Shown here in pieces: positions 52,872 through 62,273 of a stretch of DNA of 64,000 nt. The DNA lies in contig NZ_FOUI01000016.1 in NCBI RefSeq assembly GCF_900114825.1, positions 1-64,000 on the forward strand, read 5' to 3'. Both the position numbers and the translations under genes were made by a program. The notes beneath the pieces were generated by a model that was given only the letters and a program-made list of their open reading frames with translations, had not been told where the DNA came from and ran no database searches. This DNA comes from Halopseudomonas yangmingensis. Its GTDB lineage: Bacteria; Pseudomonadota; Gammaproteobacteria; Pseudomonadales; Pseudomonadaceae. Position 1 is the stretch's first letter. Every line of letters starts with the position of its first letter.

Positions 52872-55160
52872 ATGCAGGCAATGCTTGATGGGGCTGCCGA
52901 GTATGAGGTGATAGTGCCCGGCATGGGCAGTGACCATTGTGCCGGTCTGGTCAGGCAGAGCCTGCAGCGGCTGGATGGGGTGCTGGAGGTGCGCACCAAC
53001 ATTGCCAGTCATCTGGTCTCGGTGCGTGTGCGTAACGGTGACGTCGAGCGCCAGCAGTTGCGACAGGCGATCGAAAATGCTGGTTACGAGGTGGCCGTAG
53101 TACGCGCAGCCAGTACCCAGGACAGCCATGTCGATGAGGATCTAGCGGTTGATCGACGCTACCTTGCTGAAGCTGCACGCCGGCTTTGGATAGCCGGGAT
53201 ACCGGCCAGCCTGATCATGCTGCTGATGATTCCTCAGATGTTCTGGCGGCCACTGCCAGGTTATCTGGTGATGGTTGCGCTATTGGCCTTCCCGGTGGTG
53301 TTTCTGGCGGGGGGTGCAGCGACCCACAGGGCGTCCTGGCGTGCGCTGCGCAACCGTACTTTGAATATGGATGTACTGATTTCGCTGGGCAGTTTGCCGC
53401 CCTATTTTATCGGCCTGCTGGGGTTCATCTATCCGATGACATCCTTTATGGAAATGGCCGCCACCATCATGACCTTCCACCTGCTGGGGCGTTATCTCGA
53501 GGCCAAGGCAAAGGGCCGGGCATCCCAGGCTATTCGGCGCTTGCTGACGCTGGGGGCAAGAACCGCACGGGTCGAGCGGGACGGTGTTGAACAGGAAGTT
53601 GCCGTGCAGGACCTTCAGCCCGGCGACATTATGCTGGTCCGTCCCGGGGACAAGATTCCCACCGACGGCGAGGTGATCGACGGCGAAAGCCACGTTGATG
53701 AATCCCTGGCCACCGGCGAATCATTACCTGTCTACAAGCAGGTGGGTGATCAGGTACTGGGTGCAACCATCAACAAGGAAGGACGGTTGCGGGTCAGGGC
53801 CCTGCGGGTTGGTCGGGATACCTTTCTGGCACAGGTCATTCGGCTGGTTGATCAGGCCCAGGGCTCACGGGTTCCCATTCAGGAGTTTGCTGACCGCATG
53901 ACCGGGCGGTTTGTGCCGCTGGTGGTGCTGATTTCGCTGTTCAGCATGGTCGCCTGGCTGGTGTTCCCGGAGGCATTGCGCCCGGTCTTGTCGTGGGGGG
54001 CGCAGTGGTTGCCCTGGGTAAATCCCCAGGCAGAGGGGCCGGTGCTGGCACTGCTGGCGGCTGTTGCGGTGCTGGTAATTGCCTGTCCCTGTGCGCTTGG
54101 TTTGGCCACGCCAACAGCATTGATGGTTGGTTCCGGTCTGGGTGCCGAGCGCGGGATACTGATCAGATCCGGCGAGGCCATACAGACGTTCAAGGACATC
54201 CGTGTGATGGTACTGGACAAGACCGGAACCATAACCCGTGGTGAACCACGGCTGACGGATATGGTTGCATACGGCGTCCCGGAGACGCAGTTGCTGCGCC
54301 TGGCGGCCAGCGTGGAGAACGCCTCGGAGCACCCGATTGCCCGGGCGATTGTCGAGGGTGCCCGTGAGCGTGGGCTTGAGGTCGGTGCGGTAAGCGAGTT
54401 TCGCTCGGTTGGTGCACGCGGTGTCGAAGGACGTGTTGCCGGCCAGCGGGTGCTGCTCGGCAACCGTCGCCTGCTTGCTGAGCTGGGTGTTGCCGGGCTC
54501 GAGCAACTGGACCGGCGACTGCAACAACTGGAGAGCCTGGGCAGTACGGTGGTCTGTGTGGCTGCCGATGGCGTTGCACTGGGATTGCTGGCGGTTGCCG
54601 ATACGCTCAAGAGCGAATCCCATGAGGCAATCCGCAGCATGCAGCGCATGGGTTTGCGGGTGGTGATGCTCACCGGAGACAACCAGCGTGCCGCGCAAGC
54701 GGTAGCTGACAGTCTGGGGATTGATGAAGTGCAGGCAGAGGTGCTGCCCCAGGGCAAGGTGGATGCCATTCGCCAGCTGCAGCAACGTTACGGCAATCAT
54801 GTCGCCATGGTCGGCGATGGCATCAATGATGCGCCGGCACTGAAACAGGCAAACGTCGGCATTGCGATTGGCGCTGGTGCCGAGGTGGCGATCGAAGCGG
54901 CGGATGTGACGCTGGTGCGCGGTGAGCTGACCGGGGTTGTGGAAGCCATGCAGCTATCCAGAGCCACCTTCACCAAAATAGTGCAGAACCTGATATGGGC
55001 GAGTGTTTACAACGTGGCGGCCATCCCGATGGCCGCACTTGGATTGCTGCATCCAATGATCGGCGTGATGGCGATGACCGCCAGCTCCCTGTCGGTGATC
55101 GGCAACTCGTTGCTGCTGAAACGACGCTTCGCGCGACACACTCAGGGAGGTGCGCCATGA
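52872..55160 (+). CDS. copA: CopA: copper-exporting P1B-type ATPase
   Basis: A 762-residue inner-membrane ATPase that expels Cu(I) from the cytoplasm. It has one N-terminal heavy-metal domain (about 9-75), a phosphatase loop with [12 protein letters not shown], and the transport site [15 protein letters not shown]. The phosphorylation motif is [11 protein letters not shown], with SEHPIA in the nucleotide domain and [10 protein letters not shown] at the hinge. The last helices carry YN and MTASSLSV, as in Cu(I) pumps. In the N-terminal domain the usual GMTCxxC is GMGSDHC, so only one metal-binding cysteine remains. The ATG at 52872 follows GGGAGG. Confidence 0.94.
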   Translation: MQAMLDGAAEYEVIVPGMGSDHCAGLVRQSLQRLDGVLEVRTNIASHLVSVRVRNGDVERQQLRQAIENAGYEVAVVRAASTQDSHVDEDLAVDRRYLAEAARRLWIAGIPASLIMLLMIPQMFWRPLPGYLVMVALLAFPVVFLAGGAATHRASWRALRNRTLNMDVLISLGSLPPYFIGLLGFIYPMTSFMEMAATIMTFHLLGRYLEAKAKGRASQAIRRLLTLGARTARVERDGVEQEVAVQDLQPGDIMLVRPGDKIPTDGEVIDGESHVDESLATGESLPVYKQVGDQVLGATINKEGRLRVRALRVGRDTFLAQVIRLVDQAQGSRVPIQEFADRMTGRFVPLVVLISLFSMVAWLVFPEALRPVLSWGAQWLPWVNPQAEGPVLALLAAVAVLVIACPCALGLATPTALMVGSGLGAERGILIRSGEAIQTFKDIRVMVLDKTGTITRGEPRLTDMVAYGVPETQLLRLAASVENASEHPIARAIVEGARERGLEVGAVSEFRSVGARGVEGRVAGQRVLLGNRRLLAELGVAGLEQLDRRLQQLESLGSTVVCVAADGVALGLLAVADTLKSESHEAIRSMQRMGLRVVMLTGDNQRAAQAVADSLGIDEVQAEVLPQGKVDAIRQLQQRYGNHVAMVGDGINDAPALKQANVGIAIGAGAEVAIEAADVTLVRGELTGVVEAMQLSRATFTKIVQNLIWASVYNVAAIPMAALGLLHPMIGVMAMTASSLSVIGNSLLLKRRFARHTQGGAP

Positions 55161-55393
55161 ACCACCTACCACCGCGGCAAGACGGACAGCATCGGAGAAT
55201 GCCGGCCAGCCGGCGTTACTGGCTGGTGTTTGCCGGATTTGCGCTAATCGCGCTGTTCTTTCTCTGGCAGGAGCATCGCGCACATCTGTTGGGAAGCTTG
55301 CCATGGATAATTTTGTTGCTGTGCCCGTTAATGCATCTGTTCATGCATCGGGGACATGGTTCGCATGGGCGCAGTGGCCGGGGGGAAGACTGA
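55157..55393 (+). CDS. DUF2933-type small membrane protein
   Basis: A 78-residue protein with two transmembrane helices (about 22-38 and 46-62) and a His-rich end ([16 protein letters not shown]). This matches the DUF2933 family, common in heavy-metal resistance clusters, where it may help metal handling in the membrane. It overlaps the copA stop by four bases (ATGA). Confidence 0.75.
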   Translation: MNHLPPRQDGQHRRMPASRRYWLVFAGFALIALFFLWQEHRAHLLGSLPWIILLLCPLMHLFMHRGHGSHGRSGRGED

Positions 55394-55394
55394 C

Positions 55395-56030
55395 ATGCAC
55401 ACAGGATTTGCTGACTATGGCCTGTGGGGGCTGGTGGTACTGAATTCGGCAATCTTCATCTTTTTTGCCTTCAGTTTCTTCAAGCCGAGGACCCGGCACG
55501 ACTGGCGTTCCTTTGGTGCGTTCAGTGCCTTTCTGGTGGCTCTGTTTGCAGAGATGTATGGCTTTCCCCTGACCCTGTACTTCCTCGCCGGCTGGCTGCA
55601 AACCCGCTATCCCGGTATCGATTGGTTTGCCCATGACAGCGGGCATTTGCTTGAGATGCTGTTCGGCTGGCAGGCGGTGCCGCACTTTGGCCCCTTCCAC
55701 CTGTTGAGCCTGTTACTGATCGGCGCCGGGTTCTATCTGATTGCCAAGGCCTGGCGGGTGCTGTATGCCGCCCAGCAGGCCGGAGAGCTGGCCTGTACAG
55801 GTCTGTATGCCCATGTGCGGCATCCGCAATACATCGGCTTTGTGCTGATCATGTTCGGCTTTCTGCTGCAATGGCCAACGCTGCTTACACTGGTGATGTT
55901 TCCGGTTCTGTTGTGGATGTATGCCCGGCTTGCGGCCAGTGAGGAGCGCGAGGTGGAGGCCCGTTTTGCTGATGCCTGGCGCGCTTATGCGTTGCGCACG
56001 CCGCGCTTCATACCGCGACTGCGACGCTGA
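55395..56030 (+). CDS. Isoprenylcysteine carboxyl methyltransferase-like membrane protein
   Basis: A 211-residue protein with five or six membrane segments. The C-terminal half has the ICMT/PEMT-like SAM-binding pattern: GLYAHVRHPQYIGFVLIMFG followed by an acidic EEREVEARF. Bacterial relatives occur in copper and other metal clusters next to DUF2933, but their substrates are unknown. It starts two bases after the DUF2933 stop and ends the copA operon. Confidence 0.78.
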   Translation: MHTGFADYGLWGLVVLNSAIFIFFAFSFFKPRTRHDWRSFGAFSAFLVALFAEMYGFPLTLYFLAGWLQTRYPGIDWFAHDSGHLLEMLFGWQAVPHFGPFHLLSLLLIGAGFYLIAKAWRVLYAAQQAGELACTGLYAHVRHPQYIGFVLIMFGFLLQWPTLLTLVMFPVLLWMYARLAASEEREVEARFADAWRAYALRTPRFIPRLRR

Positions 56031-56036
56031 GCGGTT

Positions 56037-57416
56037 TCAGGCGGATGGGCGAGGGAACTGCACGCAGAAACGGGTGATGCCGCCCTGCGAGGTGCAGTGG
56101 ATACTGCCGCCATGTGCCTTGACGATTGCCGCGGCGATTGCCAACCCCAGACCTGCGTTGGCCGAATCTCCCTCTCGGCGGGCCGGGTCGGCACGGTAGA
56201 AGCGGTCAAATAGCCGATCCAGATGCAGGGGCTGTATGTCCTTTCCGGGATTGCTGACACAGAGCTCCACACTATCTGGCTGCTGGCGCAGCTGGATCTG
56301 CACGGTTTGCCCCGGTGGCGTGTAGCGCAAGGCATTGGACAACAGGTTGCTGACTACCCGGCCTACCATGGGTGCATCGCCGTGGATATGCCCCTGTCCG
56401 ATGACCTCGATGGCGATACCCTTTTCCTCGGCGAGAATCCGGTAGTACTCCAGCTGCCCGGATACCAGCTCGTCCAGCTCCAATGGTTGCTGGTTCAGCA
56501 GCGTCTGGCCGTTTTCCGACTTGGCCAGAAACAACATGTCGTCAATCATGCGTGACAGGCGCGACAGCTCTTCCAGATTGGAGTGCAGGTTGTTTTCGTA
56601 GGTGTCAGCGTCGCGCTTGCGCATCAGTACCACTTCGGTCTGGGTCAGCATATTGCTGACCGGGGTGCGCATTTCGTGAGCGATATCCGCAGAGAAGTTG
56701 GAAATTCTGGCGAAGGCGTCCTGCAGCCGACAGAGCATTGAATTGAACGAATGCACCATTGCCTGCAGCTCACGCGGCACCGCATGGGTATCGATACGCT
56801 CATCAAGGGAGGCGGCGGACATCCCGGTCATGGATTGGGTGATCTCGCGCAATGGCTGCAGGCCGCTGCGTGCGACCAGCCAGCCGAGCAATGCGCTGGT
56901 CAGCAGGCACAGCAACATGCCGAACCACAGCCAGTACATCAGGCTGCGGAAGAAAAGCGTGTGAGCGGTGACGTCAAGGGCAAGCAATACGCGCAATGGC
57001 GGTGAATCCTCAAGGGCTATTTCCGCGCTGAGTCCCTGGAAGAAACGCTCGCCCTCCTGCCAGAACCACTGGCTCTGGGTACTGATCAGCGGGTCGCTGG
57101 CAGCGGCCAGAAAGCCCTGTGGTTCAGCGAACAGAATGTCTCCGTCATCACGGGTTATCAAAACCCGCATGGATTCGTGGGCGCCAAGCATGGCCTGCAG
57201 GTGCTGTTGCTGGTGCTCTGCCTGCAGGGGCTGGGGCGAGACTTGCAGCATGATTCGAATGGCATGCAGTTTTTCGTTGAGGATGGCTTCGTCGAGCTCT
57301 TCAAAGTGGTGCTTGCTGAGCTGGAAGAAGCCCAACGCCGTCAGCGAAATAACGCTGGTTGCCACCAGCATGAAGGCCAGACAGATGCGCGCGGTCAGCG
57401 ACAGGCTGCGACTCAT
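56037..57416 (-). CDS. copS: CopS/CusS-type heavy-metal sensor kinase
   Basis: A 459-residue inner-membrane histidine kinase. TM1 is at 9-31 and a periplasmic sensor of about 140 residues follows, with TM2 near 165-187. HAMP is next, then the H box [21 protein letters not shown] box [15 protein letters not shown] and G box [18 protein letters not shown]. The architecture matches the heavy-metal sensor kinase family (CusS, CopS). It overlaps copR by four bases and is convergent with the ICMT-like gene. Confidence 0.91.
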   Translation of the reverse strand: MSRSLSLTARICLAFMLVATSVISLTALGFFQLSKHHFEELDEAILNEKLHAIRIMLQVSPQPLQAEHQQQHLQAMLGAHESMRVLITRDDGDILFAEPQGFLAAASDPLISTQSQWFWQEGERFFQGLSAEIALEDSPPLRVLLALDVTAHTLFFRSLMYWLWFGMLLCLLTSALLGWLVARSGLQPLREITQSMTGMSAASLDERIDTHAVPRELQAMVHSFNSMLCRLQDAFARISNFSADIAHEMRTPVSNMLTQTEVVLMRKRDADTYENNLHSNLEELSRLSRMIDDMLFLAKSENGQTLLNQQPLELDELVSGQLEYYRILAEEKGIAIEVIGQGHIHGDAPMVGRVVSNLLSNALRYTPPGQTVQIQLRQQPDSVELCVSNPGKDIQPLHLDRLFDRFYRADPARREGDSANAGLGLAIAAAIVKAHGGSIHCTSQGGITRFCVQFPRPSA

Positions 57417-58096
57417 GTGCGTTCGCCGGTATCGAGCATGTAACCCATGCCGCGGGCGGTATGAATCAGCTTTACCGCGAAGTCATCGTCGATTTTTGCC
57501 CGAAGCCGTCGCACAGCGACCTCGATGACATTGGTGTCACTGTCGAAATTCATGTCCCAGACCTGTGATGCGATCAATGATTTTGACAGTATCTCGCCGG
57601 GCCTGCGCAGGAACAGTTCGAGCAGGGCGAACTCCTTGGCGGTCAGTTCGATGTTTCGGCCGCCCCTGCGCGCACGGCGTTTCAGCAGGTCCACTTCAAG
57701 GTCGGCGAATACCAGGCTGGTCTGAACCAGAGGGGTGCTGCCGCGGCGCAACAGGGAGCGTATCCGTGCCAGCAGCTCGGAAAAGGCAAATGGCTTTACC
57801 AGATAATCATCGGCCCCCAGCTCAAGTCCCTTGACCCTGTCTTCGACACTGTCCCGTGCGGTCAGGAACAACACCGGTATGTTTTGTCCGGCGGCTCGAA
57901 TGACTTTGAGTACTTCCCAGCCGTCCAGGCCCGGCAGCATGACATCCAGAACCACCAGGTCATAACTGTTGAGCAGGACGGTATGCACGGCGTCTGTGCC
58001 ATTGTTGACCAAATCGGTGTTGAAGCCGGCTTCCTGCAGGCCCTGGCGCAGGTAGGCGCCGGTTTTGGCTTCATCCTCGGCAATCAGTATCTTCAT
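57413..58096 (-). CDS. copR: CopR/CusR-type response regulator
   Basis: A 227-residue OmpR-family regulator. The receiver has Asp8 pair residues, phosphoacceptor Asp51 in [16 protein letters not shown] and Lys101-type VKPFAF. The C-terminal winged helix has [20 protein letters not shown] and [19 protein letters not shown]. Regulators of this group activate copper genes in response to periplasmic copper. It likely acts at the boxes at 52363 and 58187, the latter within its own divergent promoter region. Confidence 0.93.
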   Translation of the reverse strand: MKILIAEDEAKTGAYLRQGLQEAGFNTDLVNNGTDAVHTVLLNSYDLVVLDVMLPGLDGWEVLKVIRAAGQNIPVLFLTARDSVEDRVKGLELGADDYLVKPFAFSELLARIRSLLRRGSTPLVQTSLVFADLEVDLLKRRARRGGRNIELTAKEFALLELFLRRPGEILSKSLIASQVWDMNFDSDTNVIEVAVRRLRAKIDDDFAVKLIHTARGMGYMLDTGERT

Positions 58097-58186
58097 TCAG
58101 GGCTGTTCCAGAGCGTTCTCAAGCAGGTTGGTCGACAGCCCCATTCTAGGCGCGGATAGCCTTGGCGTCGCCAATTGCTTGCGATC

Positions 58187-58202
58187 CTTACAGGACTGTA
58201 AT
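58187..58202. promoter_or_regulatory. CopR-like box between copR and the cupredoxin gene
   Basis: CTTACAGGACTGTAAT differs from CTGACA-N5-GTAAT at one base and is itself a near palindrome (TTACAG-GAC-TGTAA). Its place between divergent copR and the cupredoxin gene could serve both promoters. Confidence 0.65.
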
Positions 58203-58270
58203 CCGCTACTCACCCGCGAGTCAGGTTTTGCCTGTAGGCTGCAGGGACAGTAAAGGCCCGGAGGCTATTG

Positions 58271-58831
58271 GTGAGCATGAACAAGCAACAGTTCCCGAGG
58301 CTGCGGCCAATGCAGGTGGTTGGCCGTATGCGCGGAGGGCTGCGTAGCGGCATGATGGGAACAGTGCTGTTGGCAATGGCGGCTGGCGTGTCGGCCCATC
58401 AGGCTGATATCGAGGTACGTTTGCCGACCGGTCCGGCTGAACAGACCCTTTGGGGTGTGGTTGCGGAAGATAGTCAGGTCGATCGTGAGGTGCTGATCCG
58501 CATGGATGACCAGATGCGTTTTCATCCGGGCCATCTGCAGGTAGAGAAGGGTGAAACCCTGCGACTGCTGATTCGCAACGAAGGAAAGATAATGCACGAA
58601 CTGGTGCTGGGAACTGCACAAGAGCTTGCCGAACATGCGCAAATGATGGAGCTTTTCCCGGGAATGGAGCACGATGAGCCCTGGATGGTGCATGTTCCTC
58701 CGGGTCAACAGCAGAGTCTGGTCTGGACATTCAATCGGGCTGGCCGTTTCGAGTTCGGTTGCCTTTTGCCGGGACACTATCAGGCCGGCATGCGTGGTCA
58801 GGTTCAGGTTCGGCCAGCGTCACATCACTGA
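58271..58831 (+). CDS. Periplasmic cupredoxin-like copper protein
   Basis: The protein has about 186 residues. A basic N-terminus and hydrophobic segment (LRSGMMGTVLLAMAAGVSAH) form a signal peptide, followed by a plastocyanin/azurin-type fold. The type 1 copper ligands are visible as His in NEGKIMHELVLG and Cys-His-Met in FGCLLPGHYQAGM. Start choice is open: GGAGG at 58260 favours the GTG at 58271 by spacing, while the ATG at 58277 is six bases further on. It heads the CusCBA-side operon below the CopR-like box. Confidence 0.82.
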   Translation: MSMNKQQFPRLRPMQVVGRMRGGLRSGMMGTVLLAMAAGVSAHQADIEVRLPTGPAEQTLWGVVAEDSQVDREVLIRMDDQMRFHPGHLQVEKGETLRLLIRNEGKIMHELVLGTAQELAEHAQMMELFPGMEHDEPWMVHVPPGQQQSLVWTFNRAGRFEFGCLLPGHYQAGMRGQVQVRPASHH

Positions 58832-58847
58832 CAACAGGAGACTGTAA

Positions 58848-59153
58848 ATGGTTAAAACATCAAGTTTGGCCGCATGGGGGCTGGGACTTTGGTTGGCGGC
58901 CGGCACTGTGTGGGCGGGTGATGCCGGGCAGGCCCTCAGCGAAGGCGAAATCCGCCGTATCGATGCTGACAGCCAGCGCATTACCCTGCGTCACGGGCCG
59001 ATCGAGAACCTTGGCATGGCGCCCATGACCATGCGCTTCACGCTGGTCGACGGGGCCAGCCTTGAGGGGCTGGCGGTGGGCGATCTGGTGCGCTTCCGCG
59101 CCGAGCAGCGTGACGGCGCCTATGTGGTCAGTGAACTGCAGCGCGCCGACTGA
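58848..59153 (+). CDS. CusF-like periplasmic copper-binding protein
   Basis: A 101-residue protein with a signal peptide (1-23, ending VWA) and a small OB-fold domain. The copper site of CusF is recognisable in LRHGPIENLGMAPMTMRF, with His and the MxM pair; the CusF tryptophan position appears to be replaced by Leu or Met. CusF carries Cu(I) or Ag(I) to CusB. A second CusF-like domain is fused to the CusB protein encoded downstream. Confidence 0.83.
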   Translation: MVKTSSLAAWGLGLWLAAGTVWAGDAGQALSEGEIRRIDADSQRITLRHGPIENLGMAPMTMRFTLVDGASLEGLAVGDLVRFRAEQRDGAYVVSELQRAD

Positions 59154-59168
59154 GCTATACTGCCGACC

Positions 59169-59504
59169 ATGAAAACCTCGACCGCATTGCATCTGCTGCT
59201 GTGTGCCCTGTTGCTGGCGTTCTCCACGCTGGCAGCGGCACTGGCTGTGGTCGATCCCTGTCTGCAGCCGGAAGCGGCGCATGCCGATTGCGCCTCGCTG
59301 CATGGCGAGCCGGCGGATGAGCCGTTGCAGGCCACCGCCGAGCTGCTGTGCCAGATGGGCGGTGGCTGTCATGTGAGTGCCGCGCTGCCGGTGTCGGCCA
59401 GCCTGCCGCTGGGCGCGCTGCCCTGCTGTACACCGCTGGCCCTGCCAGTGCCAGCTACCCCCGAAAGCTCCCCCGATACCCTCTGGCGCCCGCCCCGCGC
59501 CTGA
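59169..59504 (+). CDS. Small exported Cys-containing protein, unknown function
   Basis: A 111-residue protein with a signal peptide (about 1-26). The mature part has scattered cysteines (DPCLQ, ADCAS, LLCQMGGGCH, LPCCTP), possibly metal-binding or disulphide-linked, and ends in a Pro-rich tail. No family was recognised. It lies between the cusF-like and cusC genes, with about 80 bases before the latter. Confidence 0.58.
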   Translation: MKTSTALHLLLCALLLAFSTLAAALAVVDPCLQPEAAHADCASLHGEPADEPLQATAELLCQMGGGCHVSAALPVSASLPLGALPCCTPLALPVPATPESSPDTLWRPPRA

Positions 59505-59584
59505 CCCCTGAGTGCGGTTGATGGCTCCGCCATGGTGGGGTCTGTGGCGTGCCCGTGCACGCGAACTCCAGGGGATTTATTCCA

Positions 59585-60826
59585 ATGAATGCATTTCTTT
59601 CGCGCCCGCAGTTGCCTGTGCTGCTGGTGCTGGCCCTGCTGCCGTGGACGCCGTTGTCGGCGCTGACGCTGGAGCAGGCCTTGCAACAGGCCGAACGCGA
59701 GGCGCCGGCACTGCAGGCCTGGCAGCTGCAGCAGCAGGCGGCGGGGCATGACGCCGAGGCGGCTGGTCAGTTGCCCGACCCGAAACTTGGTTTTGGCCTG
59801 CAAAACATCCCGTTGCAGGGCGATGACCGTGGCCGCCTGAATGCCGATGGCATGAGCATGCAGATGCTCGGTCTGATGCAGGAGGTGCCGAACCGGGCGC
59901 GGCGTGAGGCGCAGCGTGAGCTGGCGCAGGCAACCCGGCAGCGGATGTCCGCCGAGCTGGCGGTGCAGCGGCTCGAGGTTCGCTTGGGGATGGCCGAGGT
60001 CTGGTTGCGTCTGCGCGTGGTCGAGCAGCAACTGGCGCTGTTCCCGCAGTTGCTTGAGCAAAACCGGGTGCTGGCGGCGGCGGTGGCTGCACGCCTGCGC
60101 AGTGGCCAGGGCAGTCTGGCTGAACAACCGCAGGTGGAGACCGAGCGTGCCCAGCTGGAGCAGCGCATCGAGCAGTTGCAGGCCGAGCAGGGGGCGTTGC
60201 AGGCGGCCAGCCGGCGCTGGTTGCAGAGCCCCGGGCTGCAGCAGACCCTGGGCAACTGGCCGCAGTGGCCGGTGGACGAGCAGCAGCTACGCGAGCGGCT
60301 GCAGCAGCAGCCGGAACTGGCCCGCTACCAGCCATTGCTGCAGCAAGGGGCGGCCGCGGTACGGCTGGCCGAGGCCGATCGGCGGCCGGACTGGAGCTGG
60401 GAGCTGGCCTACCAGCGGCGTGGTGCCGGGCTGGACGACATGTTCAGTGTGCAGGTCAATCTGGGGCTGCCGCTGTTCACCGGCAGTCGCCAGCAGCCGC
60501 GCATCCGTGCCCGTCAGGCCGAGCTGGCAGCGCTGGAGCTGGAGCGTGACGGCCAGCAATACCGGTTGCTGGCCGAGCTGGACGGCGAACTGAGCGAGTA
60601 CCGGCGACTGCAACTGGCAGTGCGCCGCAGCGATGAGCAATTGCTGCCGCTGGCCAGCCGCCGCGCCGAGCTGGCACTGGCCGACTACCGCAGCGGGCGC
60701 GCCGGCCTGGAGCCGCTGCTGGCGGCGCGTTCGGCACAGGTGGAAACGCAGCTGCAGCATCTGCAGCTGCAAGGGCAGCTGGCAAGCAGCCAGATGCGCC
60801 TGCAACTGGGTTGGGGGGAACACTGA
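59585..60826 (+). CDS. cusC: CusC: outer-membrane efflux factor (TolC family)
   Basis: A 413-residue protein with a signal peptide (about 1-26, ending PLSA) and two outer-membrane efflux repeats rich in coiled coil (LTLEQALQQAEREAPALQAW begins the first). It forms the outer channel for CusBA. Such proteins in metal clusters resemble the CzcC type, shorter than TolC. The ATG at 59585 follows AGGGGATTTATTCC; an ATG at 59549 is in frame but has no signal-peptide logic. The stop is one base before cusB. Confidence 0.87.
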   Translation: MNAFLSRPQLPVLLVLALLPWTPLSALTLEQALQQAEREAPALQAWQLQQQAAGHDAEAAGQLPDPKLGFGLQNIPLQGDDRGRLNADGMSMQMLGLMQEVPNRARREAQRELAQATRQRMSAELAVQRLEVRLGMAEVWLRLRVVEQQLALFPQLLEQNRVLAAAVAARLRSGQGSLAEQPQVETERAQLEQRIEQLQAEQGALQAASRRWLQSPGLQQTLGNWPQWPVDEQQLRERLQQQPELARYQPLLQQGAAAVRLAEADRRPDWSWELAYQRRGAGLDDMFSVQVNLGLPLFTGSRQQPRIRARQAELAALELERDGQQYRLLAELDGELSEYRRLQLAVRRSDEQLLPLASRRAELALADYRSGRAGLEPLLAARSAQVETQLQHLQLQGQLASSQMRLQLGWGEH

Positions 60827-60827
60827 A

Positions 60828-62273
60828 ATGAAACTGTCACGCATTGTCAGCCTGTGTCTGTGCTGGCTGCCGGCCCTGGTGCTGGCCGCTGATCCGCATG
60901 CCGGGCACGCCGGGCATGGCGACCCGAGTCCGCCGCTGCAGCAGGTCAGCGAGCCGCGCATTCTCTACTGGTATGACCCGATGTACCCGCAACAGCATTT
61001 TGATGGCCCCGGACGTTCGCCGTTTATGGACATGGATCTGGTGCCGCGCTATGCCGATCCCGGTGATGACGGCAGCAGCATGCGTATCGATCCGTCGATT
61101 ACCCGCAATCTCGGGTTGCGTGTGGCCAGTGTCGAGTCCGGCCGGCTGGCGCTGGCGTTCCAGGCCAGTGCCGTGCTCGGCTGGGACCAGCGCCATCAGA
61201 CGCTGCTGCAGAACCGCGCGCGGGCCTGGGTTGAGCGGGTCGAGCCGCTGGCCAGCGAGGACCTGCTGCAACCCGGTCAGTTGCTGGCCACGCTGATGGT
61301 GCCGGAATGGGTGGCGGCCCAGGAGGAGTACCTGGCGCTGCGCCGGCTGGGGGATGCCGAGCTGCAGGCAGCGGCCTGGCAGCGTTTGCGTCTGAGCGGG
61401 ATGCCCGAGGAGCTGCTGAATGCCGTGCGCCGCGAGGGACGGGTGCAGATGCACTGGCAGATCCGCAGTCCGCAGGCCGGGGTGCTGCTGGAGTGGCCGT
61501 TGCGTGCCGGCATGAGCCTGTCGGCGGATGCCACCCTGGCGCGTATCGGTAGTATCGAGAAGGTCTGGCTGGAGGTGGCGGTACCCGAGCAGCAGGCGCA
61601 CTGGCTGGAGGCCGGGCAGTTGCTGCAGGTGCAGTTGCCGGGACTGGCGCCGCAGCAGGCGCGTATCGAGGCGCTGCTGCCGCAGGCTGACAGTCAGGCG
61701 CGTACGGTACGGGTGCGCGCCGTGCTGGAGAATCCGCAGGGCCTGCTGCGCCCCGGCATGAGCGCCCAGGTGTCGCTGCAACGGCAGGCCGAGCAGCCGC
61801 AGTTGCTGATTCCTGCCGATGCGCTGATCCGTGGCGGGCGGCGTGATCTGGTGCTGCTGGCCGAAGCGGATGGGCGCTTCCGCCCGCAGCAGGTGCTGGT
61901 TGGCCGTGAGGCGGGTGACCGGGTGGAGATCCTTGAGGGTCTGCAGGCCGGCCAGCGGGTGGTATCGGCGGCGCAGTTCCTGATTGATTCCGAGGCCAGC
62001 CTGCGCGGCCTGCTGGCACGGGCGGCGGAGGACGGCGATCCGGATCTGCACAGCGCCGATGCCATGGTGATCTACCACGACGAGGACGGCCTGATGCTTG
62101 AGCACGGCCCCTTCGAGAGCCTCGGCATGGACGGCATGACCATGCAGTTCGAGGTGGCGCCAGGGGTCGACCTGAGCGATATCGCCGAAGGTGATGCGGT
62201 GCGTGTCTGGGTGCGCCAGCTGCCTGATGGTCTGCCGGTGGTACGTATCCGCAAGCGTGAGGTGCAGCCATGA
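60828..62273 (+). CDS. cusB: CusB: RND periplasmic adaptor with C-terminal CusF-like domain
   Basis: The 481-residue adaptor links inner pump and outer channel. The signal peptide (1-20, ending LAA) is followed by a His stretch ([11 protein letters not shown]). The heavy-metal-binding module [15 protein letters not shown] with [14 protein letters not shown] comes next, then lipoyl/barrel and alpha-hairpin parts. The last 60 residues are a CusF-like domain with [19 protein letters not shown]. In E. coli CusF is a separate protein; here there is both a separate and a fused copy. It overlaps cusA by four bases. Confidence 0.91.
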   Translation: MKLSRIVSLCLCWLPALVLAADPHAGHAGHGDPSPPLQQVSEPRILYWYDPMYPQQHFDGPGRSPFMDMDLVPRYADPGDDGSSMRIDPSITRNLGLRVASVESGRLALAFQASAVLGWDQRHQTLLQNRARAWVERVEPLASEDLLQPGQLLATLMVPEWVAAQEEYLALRRLGDAELQAAAWQRLRLSGMPEELLNAVRREGRVQMHWQIRSPQAGVLLEWPLRAGMSLSADATLARIGSIEKVWLEVAVPEQQAHWLEAGQLLQVQLPGLAPQQARIEALLPQADSQARTVRVRAVLENPQGLLRPGMSAQVSLQRQAEQPQLLIPADALIRGGRRDLVLLAEADGRFRPQQVLVGREAGDRVEILEGLQAGQRVVSAAQFLIDSEASLRGLLARAAEDGDPDLHSADAMVIYHDEDGLMLEHGPFESLGMDGMTMQFEVAPGVDLSDIAEGDAVRVWVRQLPDGLPVVRIRKREVQP

